Part shown: in pieces, positions 39,501 through 43,379 of the stretch
Numbering within the stretch: the first letter of the stretch is position 1
How the letters are laid out: each line of letters begins with the position of its first letter
Assembly (NCBI GenBank): GCA_944472135.2
Contig: OX235263.1
Span: forward strand, 19,955,379-20,019,378
Reading direction: 5' to 3'
Length of the DNA stretch: 64,000 nt
DNA from: Trichobilharzia regenti
Lineage: Eukaryota > Platyhelminthes > Trematoda > Strigeidida > Schistosomatidae
The notes under the pieces: model-generated
Databases searched by the model: none
What the model was told of the DNA's origin: nothing
The model's input: only the letters and a program-made list of their open reading frames with translations
Position numbers and translations under genes: made by a program

Positions 39501-40702
39501 TTAGCAGAAAAACACAGTCTTCTGATTGGTTGTTTCTCACAGAAAGTTAACCTTTCCTCTCTTTGTGGCTGTTTCTTGAATGTCAGACCATCTATATGTT
39601 AACTGTATCCGCCTACGCAAAGTCTTTGTTCTCATTTTTCTCACGACCAATACTGGGGACACAAACATTGACGTAAATTACCGTCCACCAATTTTGGCTA
39701 ACAGTCAGCTCTCACCACAGGAGAAACTAGACATGGATAGGGCACACACCACCGAGGAGACCGTCGAATGACATCGCGCGCTAGACCACCGCTCCAGTGG
39801 AACCCGAATGGAAAGGGACAAGTAGGTGGTCCGACGATGACATGGAAGAGATCGTGCAAGGAAGAGATGAGAGATTATGAACAATTGTAGACCCAGCTAA
39901 AGGGAACCTCAGAGAATGGAACAAAGAGGAGACGTGCTATTGAACCCAAGGGAACAATAATAATAACAATAACAAAGCATCCAAAATGAAAAATAAAAAA
40001 TTACAAATGACACACCTTTCAAATTCATTACGTTGTCTACTTAACTCAGCATCTTTTACCAATAGATTCATATCTCGAGATTGTATTTCCTTATGACAGG
40101 CTTGTAATTCACTGCATAGATTATCGTATTTACTTCGCCAGTCTAAAGTACATTAAAAATAAATAAACCAATGATTAAAGAAGAAAGAAAAAGAAAAGCA
40201 CAAACCGATTTCAGCTTCTTCATTTTTACTTTTCATCTCATCAACTAGTACTTTCAAATGGTTATTCTCTTCCTTTAACGAGCCAATAATTTCCCTGTTT
40301 GTTATATCATCAAAGGAATGATTAGAGAAAATTGAATCATTGACTTACGAGGCTTTATTTAGTGATTGTTGTCTCGCATCGACTAACTTTCGTAAGACTA
40401 CATTTTCACATTCAGCAGTATAAGCACGCTATAGTAAGTAATAAAATAAAGAATAATAATAAATAAATATGCAAAAATCTACAGATTCTTGATCATCACA
40501 ATTACGAGGTTGACGATAAATTTGTTCATAATTATACAGCAGTAATCGTAAACGGAAATTTTCTCTCCTCAGTGCAGCTAAATCCTCGTGAATATTTCTA
40601 ATACAACCTTTCGAATCTCCTTCTGAAAAAGAAAAATATCAATAAGATGCTTATTTTGAAAAACAAAAGCTTACCTTCCGGAGAATGCCAAATTTTGTCC
40701 AT
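5211..40702 (-). CDS. Gene B: centrosomin/CDK5RAP2-like coiled-coil protein, multi-exon, 3' end not in window
   Basis: Exons in transcription order: 40702-40675, 40622-40483, 40428-40349, 40294-40206, 40142-40016, 37913-37713, 33590-33276, 28359-28306, 28257-28204, 26810-26661, 20781-20455, 15212-15087, 8693-8462, 5359-5211. All are flanked by AG acceptors and GT donors, and phases chain exactly (about 690 residues so far), except one missing base in the sixth exon. Near the N terminus is RRENFRLRLLLYNYEQ, which matches the consensus LKKENFNLKLRIYFLEE of the centrosomin motif 1 (CM1, Cnn_1N). In animals and fungi that motif recruits and activates gamma-tubulin ring complexes at centrosomes. 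Most later exons are rich in E, K, Q and L in heptad-like patterns, as in coiled coils. No stop codon is found by 5211, so the gene probably continues leftward. The introns hold most of the mobile elements. The CM1 assignment is by eye; another coiled-coil centrosomal protein is the alternative. Confidence 0.6.
5530..5720 (+). mobile_element. tRNA-derived SINE with decayed hammerhead
   Basis: The B-box-like GGGTTCGAAGACC is followed by the hammerhead remnant GTACTG-TTGAAGA ... GAAA at about 5592-5633 (one mismatch in the CUGANGA core). Same family as 36372-36500. Confidence 0.5.
5721..6581. other. Intergenic or intronic DNA, nothing recognised
   Basis: AT-rich sequence; only short random frames. 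Probably the intron of gene B downstream or upstream of unrecognised exons. Confidence 0.4.
6582..6908 (+). mobile_element. Solo LTR, family 1 (Boudicca-like), diverged
   Basis: 327 bp, alignable by eye with 26978-27325 over its length, including the AATAAACGATCTGTTG polyadenylation block. It is flanked by CCTA at 6578-6581 and 6909-6912. The terminal TG has decayed to CA. It carries a (TA)n run that the other copies lack. Confidence 0.65.
7010..7765 (+). mobile_element. RTE family B LINE, degenerate 3' fragment
   Basis: Corresponds to 25015-25915: a segment after the RT catalytic motif (NKLAEAINNN), then a TLRK-type C terminus (WTGYTLRKM near 7590-7620). Frames are broken many times. Confidence 0.6.
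7766..8461. other. Intronic DNA of gene B, no element recognised
   Basis: No coding or repeat signal could be supported; no member of the families seen elsewhere in this window was recognised. Confidence 0.4.
8462..8693 (-). CDS. Gene B, thirteenth exon
   Basis: 232 nt, phase 0 in and 1 out, acceptor ATAGATACAG and donor GTAAGT. It opens AMSELKAEYDMLTVN and becomes serine/threonine-rich, ending SSGQDDG. The phase-1 end joins exactly to the GC that begins the next exon. A solo LTR lies only 100 bp upstream of the acceptor. Confidence 0.7.
8794..9191. mobile_element. Solo LTR, family 2, with 5-bp target duplication
   Basis: 398 bp from TGATATGTATCCACAT to GAGTACATAACA. It is flanked by TAATA at 8789-8793 and 9192-9196. 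Shorter than the 2465-2974 copy by internal gaps. It lies in a gene B intron 100 bp upstream of an exon. Confidence 0.8.
9580..10560 (+). pseudogene. Penelope-like element reverse transcriptase
   Basis: RT blocks in order are IKIHKPGYPIRPIVDF, SFDITSLYTDIPV, EGVAMGSPISPIAADIFM, RRYVDDTFTVL (catalytic YVDD), LDCKIKR and VYRKPTHSNRYLDFNSSHP. The arrangement is that of the Penelope RT. An in-frame TAA after ELSKH, a TAG just before RRYVDD and a frameshift after 10419 inactivate it. No GIY-YIG part follows; the copy is truncated near 10560. It is a different family from 12068-14850. Confidence 0.85.
10858..11222 (-). mobile_element. RTE family A LINE, 3' tail fragment
   Basis: Differs from 3432-3800 by only a handful of bases, so the two insertions are recent relatives. 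It abuts a family B fragment at 11224. Confidence 0.75.
11224..11680 (-). mobile_element. RTE family B LINE, degenerate fragment
   Basis: Minus strand reads a block with STYVGGIISPTEIDTDEDVK (the FTYLGSI...D..VK block) and then relics of the C terminus down to 11224. Frames are broken. Confidence 0.6.
12240..13080 (+). pseudogene. Penelope-like element (family 2) GIY-YIG endonuclease
   Basis: One frame reads ISHMTASMCIYQLL and, after a frameshift, the next reads CCCRARYIGRSTRILSKKVK and EHLVNQQTPPSK. RYIGRSTR is the GIY-YIG motif; Cys-rich residues before it match the CCHH-type insert of these elements. Homologous to 45600-46110. Dead by frameshifts and stops. Confidence 0.75.
13081..14850 (-). 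pseudogene. Penelope-like element (family 2) reverse transcriptase
   Basis: Minus strand reads VIDRDDYIEKM, then a frame with RFSVDDCQKDTTDAAEKLIE and LPKSHKEHTLPLRTILSI, then DGVAMGSALSPVSA, then YVDDTFVVCNNKSHA. These are consecutive Penelope RT blocks, with the catalytic YVDD preserved but a TGA immediately before it and several frameshifts. The 3' end of the fragment is the TA-bearing spacer. Confidence 0.75.
13171..13210. repeat. (TA)n microsatellite
   Basis: About 40 bp of TA dinucleotides inside the right inverted arm. Confidence 0.9.
15087..15212 (-). CDS. Gene B, twelfth exon (42 residues, coiled coil)
   Basis: 126 nt, phase 0/0, acceptor TTTTAAAG. It encodes VNSEYASSKTEDAVNNNQ and then EIIELQKELTVVRKQLRDQ, a clear coiled-coil pattern. 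The donor was placed at GTTTGT after GAATGT because only this keeps phase with the next exon. An alternative GTGAAT donor lies eight bases earlier but breaks the phase. Confidence 0.6.
15497..15532. repeat. (TA)n microsatellite
   Basis: About 36 bp of TA dinucleotides in a gene B intron. Confidence 0.9.
15640..16600 (+). mobile_element. RTE family A LINE, 3' half
   Basis: Encodes in broken frames the region after the RT catalytic motif, including YGSETWPIRVEDMKRL and RLRLVGQVLRMANHRLP, and ends with the 3' tail near 16600. Close to the 3432-5035 and 48165-48780 copies. Confidence 0.8.
16640..17295 (+). mobile_element. RTE family A LINE, internally deleted
   Basis: The N-terminal RT part (relic of GKAAGPDGMTPEVFKYGG) is joined directly to the GSGWKKAS-like C-terminal part, so most of RT is lost. 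The 3' tail ends near 17290. A GA repeat lies at 17021-17033. Confidence 0.65.
17660..18178 (-). mobile_element. RTE family A LINE, 3' fragment
   Basis: Reads on the minus strand from the VRRRVLG block through LRMPSHRLPRRPMLADTGSG to the 3' tail at about 17660. Confidence 0.75.
18420..18950 (+). mobile_element. RTE family B LINE, 3' fragment
   Basis: Reads VTSFTYLGDIVSTTTGNGTS and SEDIKVRIRMDRKTFDN, the FTYLGSI...D.K.RI block of this family. The C-terminal part is broken by frameshifts. Confidence 0.7.
18969..19286 (-). mobile_element. Solo LTR, family 1 (Boudicca-like)
   Basis: 318 bp with TGTAACAACAGAAGACAAGG at one end and CTCTCACCACA at the other. It is flanked by TTAG at 18965-18968 and 19287-19290. 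Reverse orientation to 26978-27325. No internal element sequence remains. Confidence 0.85.
19690..19775. other. tRNA-like palindromic segment
   Basis: GGGGTTTGAACCCC is a perfect palindrome with a B-box-like core on either strand, near CGACGACGCAC. It could be a worn SINE head; no A box can be placed with confidence. Confidence 0.3.
19795..20380 (-). mobile_element. RTE family B LINE, 3' fragment
   Basis: Overlapping minus-strand frames read VLLYGSETWRASHKEY, TFINNCLRWIYTEDQM, a WIGHxLRxP-like WMDRTLAEE block, and the closing GKWRRAVEALSTT region. Ends at a TTATTATTG run near 19830. Confidence 0.8.
20455..20781 (-). CDS. Gene B, eleventh exon (109 residues)
   Basis: 327 nt, phase 0/0, acceptor ATTTTTTTTCAG and donor GTAAAC. 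It is serine- and acid-rich and probably disordered; it contains PLENLSPDELLDPKLLPP and ends SSIEDSK. No recognised domain. It reads as a linker between coiled-coil segments. Confidence 0.7.
20935..21065 (-). mobile_element. tRNA-derived SINE, worn hammerhead
   Basis: Minus strand carries the B-box-like GGGTTCGAACC followed by CTGATAA and a degraded stem II and CAAA in place of GAAA. Same family as 36372-36500, in the opposite orientation. Confidence 0.45.
21478..22160 (-). mobile_element. RTE family B LINE, 3' fragment
   Basis: Minus strand contains RVRPSLEWNPNGKGRVGRPR (the TWNPEGKRKRGRP block) and upstream relics of the FTYLGSI region near 22060-22110. Flanked by (TTA)n and (TGC/TGT)n runs. 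Confidence 0.7.
22425..22565 (-). mobile_element. Hammerhead SINE (Sm-alpha-like)
   Basis: On the minus strand a tRNA-like head (GAGTTTGATTCC B box) is followed by CTGAATA (22457-22451), a GTCCCAACCTAGGC stem II and GAAAA. Compared with the consensus CUGANGA the core has one change. Confidence 0.5.
22711..24483 (+). CDS. RTE-clade reverse transcriptase, open frame lacking endonuclease
   Basis: 590 residues. RT blocks are visible in order: KLGKAAGPDGMTPEVFKYGG (about 88-107), HRGISLTNIVSKVLG (about 146-160), QAGFRPGRGCIDHIF, IIFLDLKAAFDSVDRE (about 212-227, first catalytic Asp), SGVRQGCPLSPFLFNF and LEYADDIVLL (about 312-321, catalytic Asp pair). The thumb and C terminus follow, with FTYLGSTISPNG, LLYGCETWPLRVEDMKRL and GWGPRDGKNLWLETIGD. 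Residues 1 to about 32 come from flanking DNA, so the assigned ATG is not the element's real start. RTE elements copy themselves by target-primed reverse transcription. No stop or frameshift interrupts the RT, which is unusual among the copies here. Confidence 0.9.
   Translation: MISNPTCTQLFSKLKNRIIICKICKLIRGLQLQIRRWKEHYEEQFNWPTATLNLPSIQHLPEWDIDTGPPSLTEVTKAVTNLKLGKAAGPDGMTPEVFKYGGDSLLSGLTEVLGSVWESEEVPSGWCKSLIIPIYKKGDKSSCDNHRGISLTNIVSKVLGSIIMRRLSGAREAQTRESQAGFRPGRGCIDHIFTLRQILEHRHSYRRPTVIIFLDLKAAFDSVDREVLWRCLAVKGIPRKYIALIKALYSYSYSQVRAYGELSSELMTTSGVRQGCPLSPFLFNFIIDVLMDLTLGDFSDSGIDLLPGNNLVDLEYADDIVLLGEDADKMQSLLNTLNSNLRMFGMRFAPAKCKMMLQDWTTSTPSLKIGSEVVEHVDRFTYLGSTISPNGLISDEISARIQGARFAFVSLRRLWRRRDVRLSTKGRVYCSSVRSVLLYGCETWPLRVEDMKRLAVFDHRCLRSISRVKWHNKVSNMEVRRRVLGKQGKSIDEVVKLQRLRWLGHVLRMPSHRLPRRAMLADIGSGWKKASGGQTKTWHQSMKSTTVGLSHVERCRLPGWGPRDGKNLWLETIGDMAQNRSQWRRCIHSL
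22800..24680 (+). mobile_element. RTE family A LINE, best-preserved copy
   Basis: 5'-truncated element containing the uninterrupted RT-to-C-terminus frame described below, a 3' untranslated region from 24484 and a (GACA)n tail at about 24653-24675. The endonuclease region is absent, so the element is dead as a unit even though its RT frame is open. Confidence 0.9.
25015..25915 (+). mobile_element. RTE family B LINE, RT motif C to 3' end
   Basis: Reads INLEDLDFADV (a worn FADD catalytic motif), then a FNYRR relic of the FTYLGSI block, LLYGSENW, WIGHTLRKP-like GLIGHTLRKPSSDITRQAM, and NRRQW-AAEALCSSMN. The 3' end is a (ATA)n run at 25915-25930. Many frameshifts. Confidence 0.8.
26100..26350 (+). 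mobile_element. SINE body fragment
   Basis: Shares ordered blocks with 45215-45490: GGAGGTGG-AAA, CAAGCCTATGGTGTG, AATCC-AAGGATC and GCACCAAGTTTGTT, and ends in (AATAAT)n. It appears to be the 3' body of the long SINE family at 36372-37030. Confidence 0.45.
26661..26810 (-). CDS. Gene B, tenth exon (50 residues, coiled coil)
   Basis: 150 nt, phase 0/0, acceptor CTCTTCCCAG and donor GTGAGT. It encodes a strongly heptad-like helix that includes SELAILKEQLERSKRDQSQL. A solo LTR sits about 170 bp upstream in the preceding intron. Confidence 0.7.
26978..27325 (+). mobile_element. Solo LTR, family 1 (Boudicca-like), best copy
   Basis: 348 bp from TGTGGTGAGAGCAGG to CTTCTGTTGTTACA. It is flanked by ATAC at 26974-26977 and 27326-27329. 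Contains AATAAACGATCTGTTG, a likely polyadenylation block. A 4-bp duplication and TG..CA ends fit a Gypsy-type integrase. The family name is an inference from general resemblance in length and ends. Confidence 0.85.
27395..28065 (-). mobile_element. RTE family A LINE, two worn 3' fragments
   Basis: 27395-27760 and 27840-28065 both align with the family A tail and GDMAQN-like C terminus but are heavily mutated. Their wear suggests older insertions than the other copies. Confidence 0.5.
28204..28257 (-). CDS. Gene B, ninth exon (54 nt, coiled coil)
   Basis: A phase 0/0 exon of 18 residues, RQAQLHQTELTRRDSEIT, has acceptor AAAAAG and donor GTAAGA. It is the twin in length of the preceding exon. 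Either could be skipped without a frameshift. Confidence 0.65.
28306..28359 (-). CDS. Gene B, eighth exon (54 nt, coiled coil)
   Basis: A phase 0/0 exon of 18 residues, RELAVIKEKCSITESQLS, has acceptor TATATGTAG and donor GTAAGT. Only a 48-nt intron separates it from the next exon, which has the same length. Confidence 0.65.
28440..28560 (-). mobile_element. Hammerhead SINE, truncated at the ribozyme
   Basis: Minus strand has a tRNA-like head (GCGGGTTTGAATCTC) homologous to 50275-50350 and stops just after CCCTGATG, the start of the ribozyme core. Confidence 0.45.
28570..30225 (-). mobile_element. RTE family A LINE, pre-RT region and RT
   Basis: Minus strand, from 30225: a linker region before RT (KAWKNIQSAIDTAVKAVNKV, RKLHKRKLTKSLRKDREQWW), then RT blocks KVSGPDGIIPEMVKYGG, FRPGGGCIYHIFTLRQI, FLDLKAVFDSVDRKVLW, CVRQGCPHSPFLFNF and LEYADDIVLPV. 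The copy reaches further 5' than the 22800 copy but has frameshifts near 29480 and 29770-29860 and stops at a C-terminal fragment near 28570, where a SINE lies. Confidence 0.85.
30640..31140 (+). mobile_element. RTE family B LINE, 3' fragment
   Basis: A frame at 30623-30931 reads LQVSIEKTKVMKMHY, QVSIIINEENVGEV and VKSRIAKVRQALVTMKSLW, matching the family B post-RT region. The following C terminus is badly worn. Confidence 0.65.
31740..33170 (-). mobile_element. RTE family A LINE, two adjacent 3' fragments
   Basis: 32205-33170 is one copy on the minus strand, ending at its 3' tail at 32205; it includes SSVCSVLLYGCETWPLRVED-like sequence around 32840-32900 (frames broken). 31740-32200 is a second copy in the same orientation, truncated where the first begins. 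Confidence 0.7.
33276..33590 (-). CDS. Gene B, seventh exon (105 residues)
   Basis: The exon is 315 nt, phase 0 at both ends, with acceptor TTTCTTTTTCAG and donor GTAAGT. It opens NHFNELSNMIHILWKQIKNA, then has an acidic, serine-rich middle that looks unstructured. It ends in a probable helix with LNSARLLILELGNEKLRLDK. No enzyme motif is seen. The mix of helix and linker fits a long scaffold protein. Confidence 0.7.
34130..35290 (+). pseudogene. RTE-type LINE, 5' leader and apurinic endonuclease
   Basis: Broken frames read FNIRTLPNQTT, an AEKSLTEWISVDSSTCAVQL block, NDFNAQVGKL (relic of GDFNAQVG), RIDNGDHFLQSC, FKHKERHFPTCQ, QRWTQELS (relic of WTQIDHI) and FWNACVRYDHALVHARI. This is the exonuclease/endonuclease/phosphatase fold of RTE elements, which nicks target DNA. 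At least six stops or frameshifts. The stretch 34130-34420 is probably its 5' untranslated region. Confidence 0.7.
35430..35830 (-). mobile_element. RTE LINE, RT fragment
   Basis: Minus strand reads SSEMKTTSGVCQGCLISPSL, which matches the T-SGVRQGCPLSPFLF block, and a worn EYADSI-like catalytic motif. Dead. Confidence 0.6.
35870..36365 (+). mobile_element. RTE family A LINE, 3' end fragment
   Basis: Reads AIGDMAENRSQWLRCIHNLY, then a 3' untranslated region with a TAATATAATA repeat insertion (36170-36200) and the tail AAGTTCTATGTTCAAA at 36344-36360. Confidence 0.7.
36372..37035 (+). mobile_element. Long tRNA-derived SINE with intact hammerhead
   Basis: Head: AGTGGCTCAATGGTCTACGA (A-box region) and GGTTTCGAATCC (B box). 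A hammerhead follows at 36446-36491, then a body of about 540 bp ending GAAATAAAGTAAAGTAAG. Body blocks recur at 45110-45490 and 26100-26350. RNA polymerase III promoters of this kind drive SINE transcription. Confidence 0.65.
36446..36491 (+). ncRNA. Hammerhead ribozyme, consensus core
   Basis: Stem I GTACTG (36446-36451) pairs with CAGTAC (36486-36491), six of six. Core CTGAAGA (36452-36458) fits CUGANGA exactly. Stem II is GTCT (36459-36462) with GGAC (36470-36473), with one G-U pair. GAAA at 36474-36477. Stem III is the self-complementary CAGCTG, with the cleavage triplet GTC at 36483-36485. The very short stem III is typical of retroelement hammerheads, which work best as dimers. Confidence 0.75.
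37065..37340 (-). mobile_element. RTE family A LINE, worn RT fragment
   Basis: 37070-37130 aligns with the plus-strand string at 29200-29240 (the VKGVPRKYIAL region), and 37190-37215 with the region around the FTLRQI block. Too mutated to read as protein. Confidence 0.45.
37713..37913 (-). CDS. Gene B, sixth exon, carrying a one-base frameshift
   Basis: The exon lies between the acceptor ATTTATAG and the donor GTATGC. The first part reads SHISELQRQLDMSESLNHQ in the phase set by the previous exon. The second part reads LFRTEADNLRCTLENLNEEQ in the phase required by the next exon, but the two parts are in different frames. The exon is 201 nt; phases on both sides require 202. The break falls at the plus-strand TTT at 37846-37848, where one extra T would restore a continuous coiled-coil frame. 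A homopolymer error in the assembly is the simplest explanation; a real frameshift allele is the alternative. Confidence 0.7.
38458..39095 (+). mobile_element. RTE family A LINE, 3' fragment
   Basis: Reads a worn CETWSLRVEDMKR region, LRVPSHRLPQRRILA and the GWRQ..AQNG-QWRRCIHSV end, then the 3' untranslated region and tail GAAAACAGACAGAC. Confidence 0.75.
39230..39960 (+). mobile_element. RTE family B LINE split by a solo LTR
   Basis: 39230-39406 and 39720-39960 join across the LTR to give the family B C terminus (compare 43990-44160, which holds the same sequence uninterrupted, with GTAGGAGAAAATAGACATGG across the junction). Ends in (AATAAC)n. Confidence 0.7.
39407..39719 (-). mobile_element. 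Solo LTR, family 1, nested in an RTE copy
   Basis: 313 bp from TGTAACAACAGATGACAAGG to CTCTCACCACA. It is flanked by GGAG at 39403-39406 and 39720-39723. The empty site is visible in the paralogue near 44090. Confidence 0.85.
40016..40702 (-). CDS. Gene B, first five coding exons with the CM1-like motif
   Basis: Five small exons (28, 140, 80, 89 and 127 nt) are separated by introns of about 38 to 63 nt, the short 5' introns typical of schistosome genes. The start is the ATG at 40702-40700, which begins MDKIWHSPE. The CM1-like motif lies in the second exon, around residues 25-40, and is followed by YRQPRNCDDQES. Exons three to five encode a probable coiled coil (for example KEENNHLKVLVDEMKSKNEE). 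Donors are GTAAGC, GTAGAT, GTAAGT, GTTTGT and GTGTGT. Phases 1, 0, 2, 1 and 2 match at every junction. An acceptor (TTTCTCAG) lies only five bases upstream of the ATG, so the 5' end is either a spliced untranslated exon or a trans-spliced leader. Confidence 0.75.
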
Positions 40703-40974
40703 TTCACCTGAGAAAATTATTCAAGCCTGTAAAAAATAAATACGAGGAAATAAGCCTTGAAATTCCATCATTTGTACATTGCAACATATAACAACGATTC
40801 CTAGGAAAGTAATTCAACAAAGAATAAGAACTAACACAGTCTAGTTCTTCGTTACCTTTTTCATCATTATTCTGTTCCTTTACGCTCAGAGTGGAACATA
40901 GAGCTTCAGGCTACAGTTTTGAAGTGTCCGTAGTAGTGGTTTCTAGTTTTAAGAGGTGTGGGGCTTGATAAAAT

Positions 40975-41130
40975 AACTCTTAATCTTCCCTGTTTGCCGG
41001 GCTTACTACCTACCGGCTTAGCAAAGGTCTAGGAGTGTGTCAGGCAGCCGAGGATCGAACTCTAAACCACGTGATGCGTGGCTGGTAAGCGTTGTACTGC
41101 TGGACCAGCGACGCGCTCCTAGTTATATAA
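40975..41130 (-). mobile_element. tRNA-derived SINE, second type
   Basis: Minus strand has TGGTCCAGCAGTACAACGC and GAGTTCGATCC as possible A and B boxes, 45 bases apart. A similar but worn sequence occurs at about 48050-48160. Confidence 0.45.
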
Positions 41131-41214
41131 TAAAAAAACACCCCACCTATGATTGTCGGTTGCATACCGTTACATTTCAAGATTCCTAGCATTAATACAC
41201 AAACAATTGTGGAC

Positions 41215-41385
41215 AAATCAATTTAGTCTAGCTATGTCCTTCAACATTACTATTCTTTTTGCCGCATATTTCTGTTCATTATTTCTCGTTACTGTCTTCT
41301 CTTGCTTTGTGTGCTATGTGGAGCGTGGCAACTCGAGCTGCTGCACATCCGTGCAAAGTTCTATGTTGAAATCAGTCATTTAGTT
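41215..41385 (+). mobile_element. RTE family A LINE, 3' tail only
   Basis: Only the last part of the 3' untranslated region is present, ending GTGCAAAGTTCTATGTTGAA. Strong 5' truncation. Confidence 0.65.
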
Positions 41386-41994
41386 TAACTATTAAAAAAG
41401 CCCCCACCACTAGCAGTCACCAGTTGAACATGCCCCTTATACCGCATCCGGTCACCCAAAACATATATATATATATATAATCATTCAAAATCATCTCCAG
41501 TCTGCACAAAAACACAGTCCACTAATCTTAAGCGGTAGTTTAAAAATAACTTACAATCCTACATCTATTGACTAGTAATTTTTCCAATCATTTCAACTGC
41601 TTCACAGCTAAATTGTGTAATAATGCTATTTACCCACAAGGCAACTGTAGATGCACGTCCCAAGATACGTCGGTCTCTCGACACACTCTCTACTACACAG
41701 ATGAACAAACAAAAAGCTATGTGGATATTATTATTTTGTGTCACACTAACTCAAAAGAAAACCATGGTTCACTTTGGAAAATGTAGTCTGTAATAAGCCC
41801 TTGAAATCTGTCAAAATCACAATACCCCCATTTCTTAATGTTTGAGGTGGGAGAAGTAAAACAAGTGTTAAATGTTATCAGATGGTTCACTGAAAGGTAG
41901 AAGTCCAGTTACTCAGTATCTAGCGAATATCTGACAAACTGTAACAATGAACTTATGACCGTTAATTAACACGAAGTGTAATTTCGCCGGGAGT
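41386..41994. other. Intergenic DNA between genes A and B
   Basis: Contains a (TA)n run at 41463-41479. No gene or element recognised. Confidence 0.4.
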
Positions 41995-42645
41995 AGTAGT
42001 GCGCAGTAAAGATAGAGGGAGCTTCAAAAGACATATAACACAAAGAAGTGTGAGGGAAAAGAATATTAATATGGAAGGACAGTAGGATTTTTGGGTATGT
42101 AGATCACAAAGAGTGAATACATATGTGATAACCATTGAGAACTATTTTGAGCCATATTACCAAATGTCTCTCTTCAACCAATGGTTTTTACAATCCCGAG
42201 AACCCCAACAAAGAAGTCTACATCTCCATACGTGACTGATTCGCTTAAACTAACTAATGCGGATTTCATTGACTGATGAAGCTGTTTCCGTTTGACGACA
42301 TCCACTAGCTCTTTCCCAACCTGATCCATTCTCTGGCAGCTAACATTTCCCATCGAGAAAGGCGACTGATAACTAGGTATGTCCTACCCATCTCAATCGA
42401 TATAAATACACAAGGTCATCGATTGATTTCCTTACTTTACCTAGCACTCGACGCCAAACTTCACTATCGCTCACCCTATTGTATCACTTCACACATTAGA
42501 GAAAACGCAGGCACCTATGATCAAAGACAGCAAGCCGGCCTTTTCATATCCTCCACTCTCAATGGCTACGTCTCGCACAGTCACAAAGGATAAAACGGAT
42601 CGCTGAGCAGTACACACGCCCTCTGGTTAACAGCCTGAGATGCAG
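41995..42645 (-). mobile_element. RTE family A LINE, worn 3' fragment
   Basis: Minus strand aligns with the family A region from the CETWPLRVEDMKR block (42530-42570) to the tail, with many substitutions. Lies between gene A and gene B. Confidence 0.6.
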
Positions 42646-42888
42646 CAAGTAAGTGATGTGATCAACACACAAAGTCACAAAGAGAGGAAATAATCTGAAT
42701 TTCAGGGAGCGGAGTTCGTCAGATGAAAAACTAATCAATTAACTTTGGCGGGAAGGGGGGGTAATCTTCGCATGAAAGACTAAAGTGTACCACTGAAAAC
42801 ACCTTAGGAAATTAAAATAAGTGAGTAACAATCATACACAAAGACAGAAAAAAAATTAAATTTAGAAGACTTTACAGCGAAATAATGA

Positions 42889-42894
42889 TTTATT
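42889..42894 (-). terminator. AATAAA polyadenylation signal of gene A
   Basis: TTTATT on the plus strand reads AATAAA on the coding strand, 75 nt after the gene A stop codon, a normal spacing for a 3' untranslated region. Confidence 0.6.
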
Positions 42895-42968
42895 GAAGAC
42901 ACATGAAATACAAGCATTCAGAAATGAAGTGACGTAGAGTAAACCAATGCAATGAAGAAAAAATGTTT

Positions 42969-43379
42969 TCACTGTTGCCGCTTATGTTTCACAGTTTTCA
43001 TGGCTTGTTCAAGCATTTCTTGCATAAAAGCTATTGGAGAAGATTGCTGAATATTTGGTTGACTGACAATATTGGTATTTCTAGAATCAATGTTAGCCAT
43101 ATTACGATCTAAAAATTCCAACAGATAGGTATCATCCATGCGAACATTCATTTTTGTACTAATATCATCAAGAGGAATATCAGCAGATCTAAGAGCAGTT
43201 TGTTTATCGTTAGACGGAGAATTAGTTGGGTTCGAAGTAGCCATTGATTTCTCCCCGTTATTAATTTTCACTGCTTGACCATCATCATACCAATTGGTTG
43301 TTTCTAGGCCTAAGGGATCGTAAAATATATTCAATACATTTGATTTCAACTGATCAATATTAGCATCTCCCGTATTTAT
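42969..43379 (-). CDS. Gene A, terminal exon with stop
   Basis: 411 nt after the acceptor TTTTCTCTCCTCCAG. 136 residues begin [20 protein letters not shown] and end [18 protein letters not shown], followed by TGA at 42971-42969. Two possible amphipathic helices are visible (LLEFLDRNM and [11 protein letters not shown]). The stop codon is followed 75 bases later by a polyadenylation signal. Confidence 0.7.
   Translation of the reverse strand: MNTGDANIDQLKSNVLNIFYDPLGLETTNWYDDGQAVKINNGEKSMATSNPTNSPSNDKQTALRSADIPLDDISTKMNVRMDDTYLLEFLDRNMANIDSRNTNIVSQPNIQQSSPIAFMQEMLEQAMKTVKHKRQQ

Noticed and set aside
42645..42890. Extra exon between genes A and B
   Set aside because: No open frame with splice sites; the gene A polyadenylation signal and an RTE fragment occupy the area.
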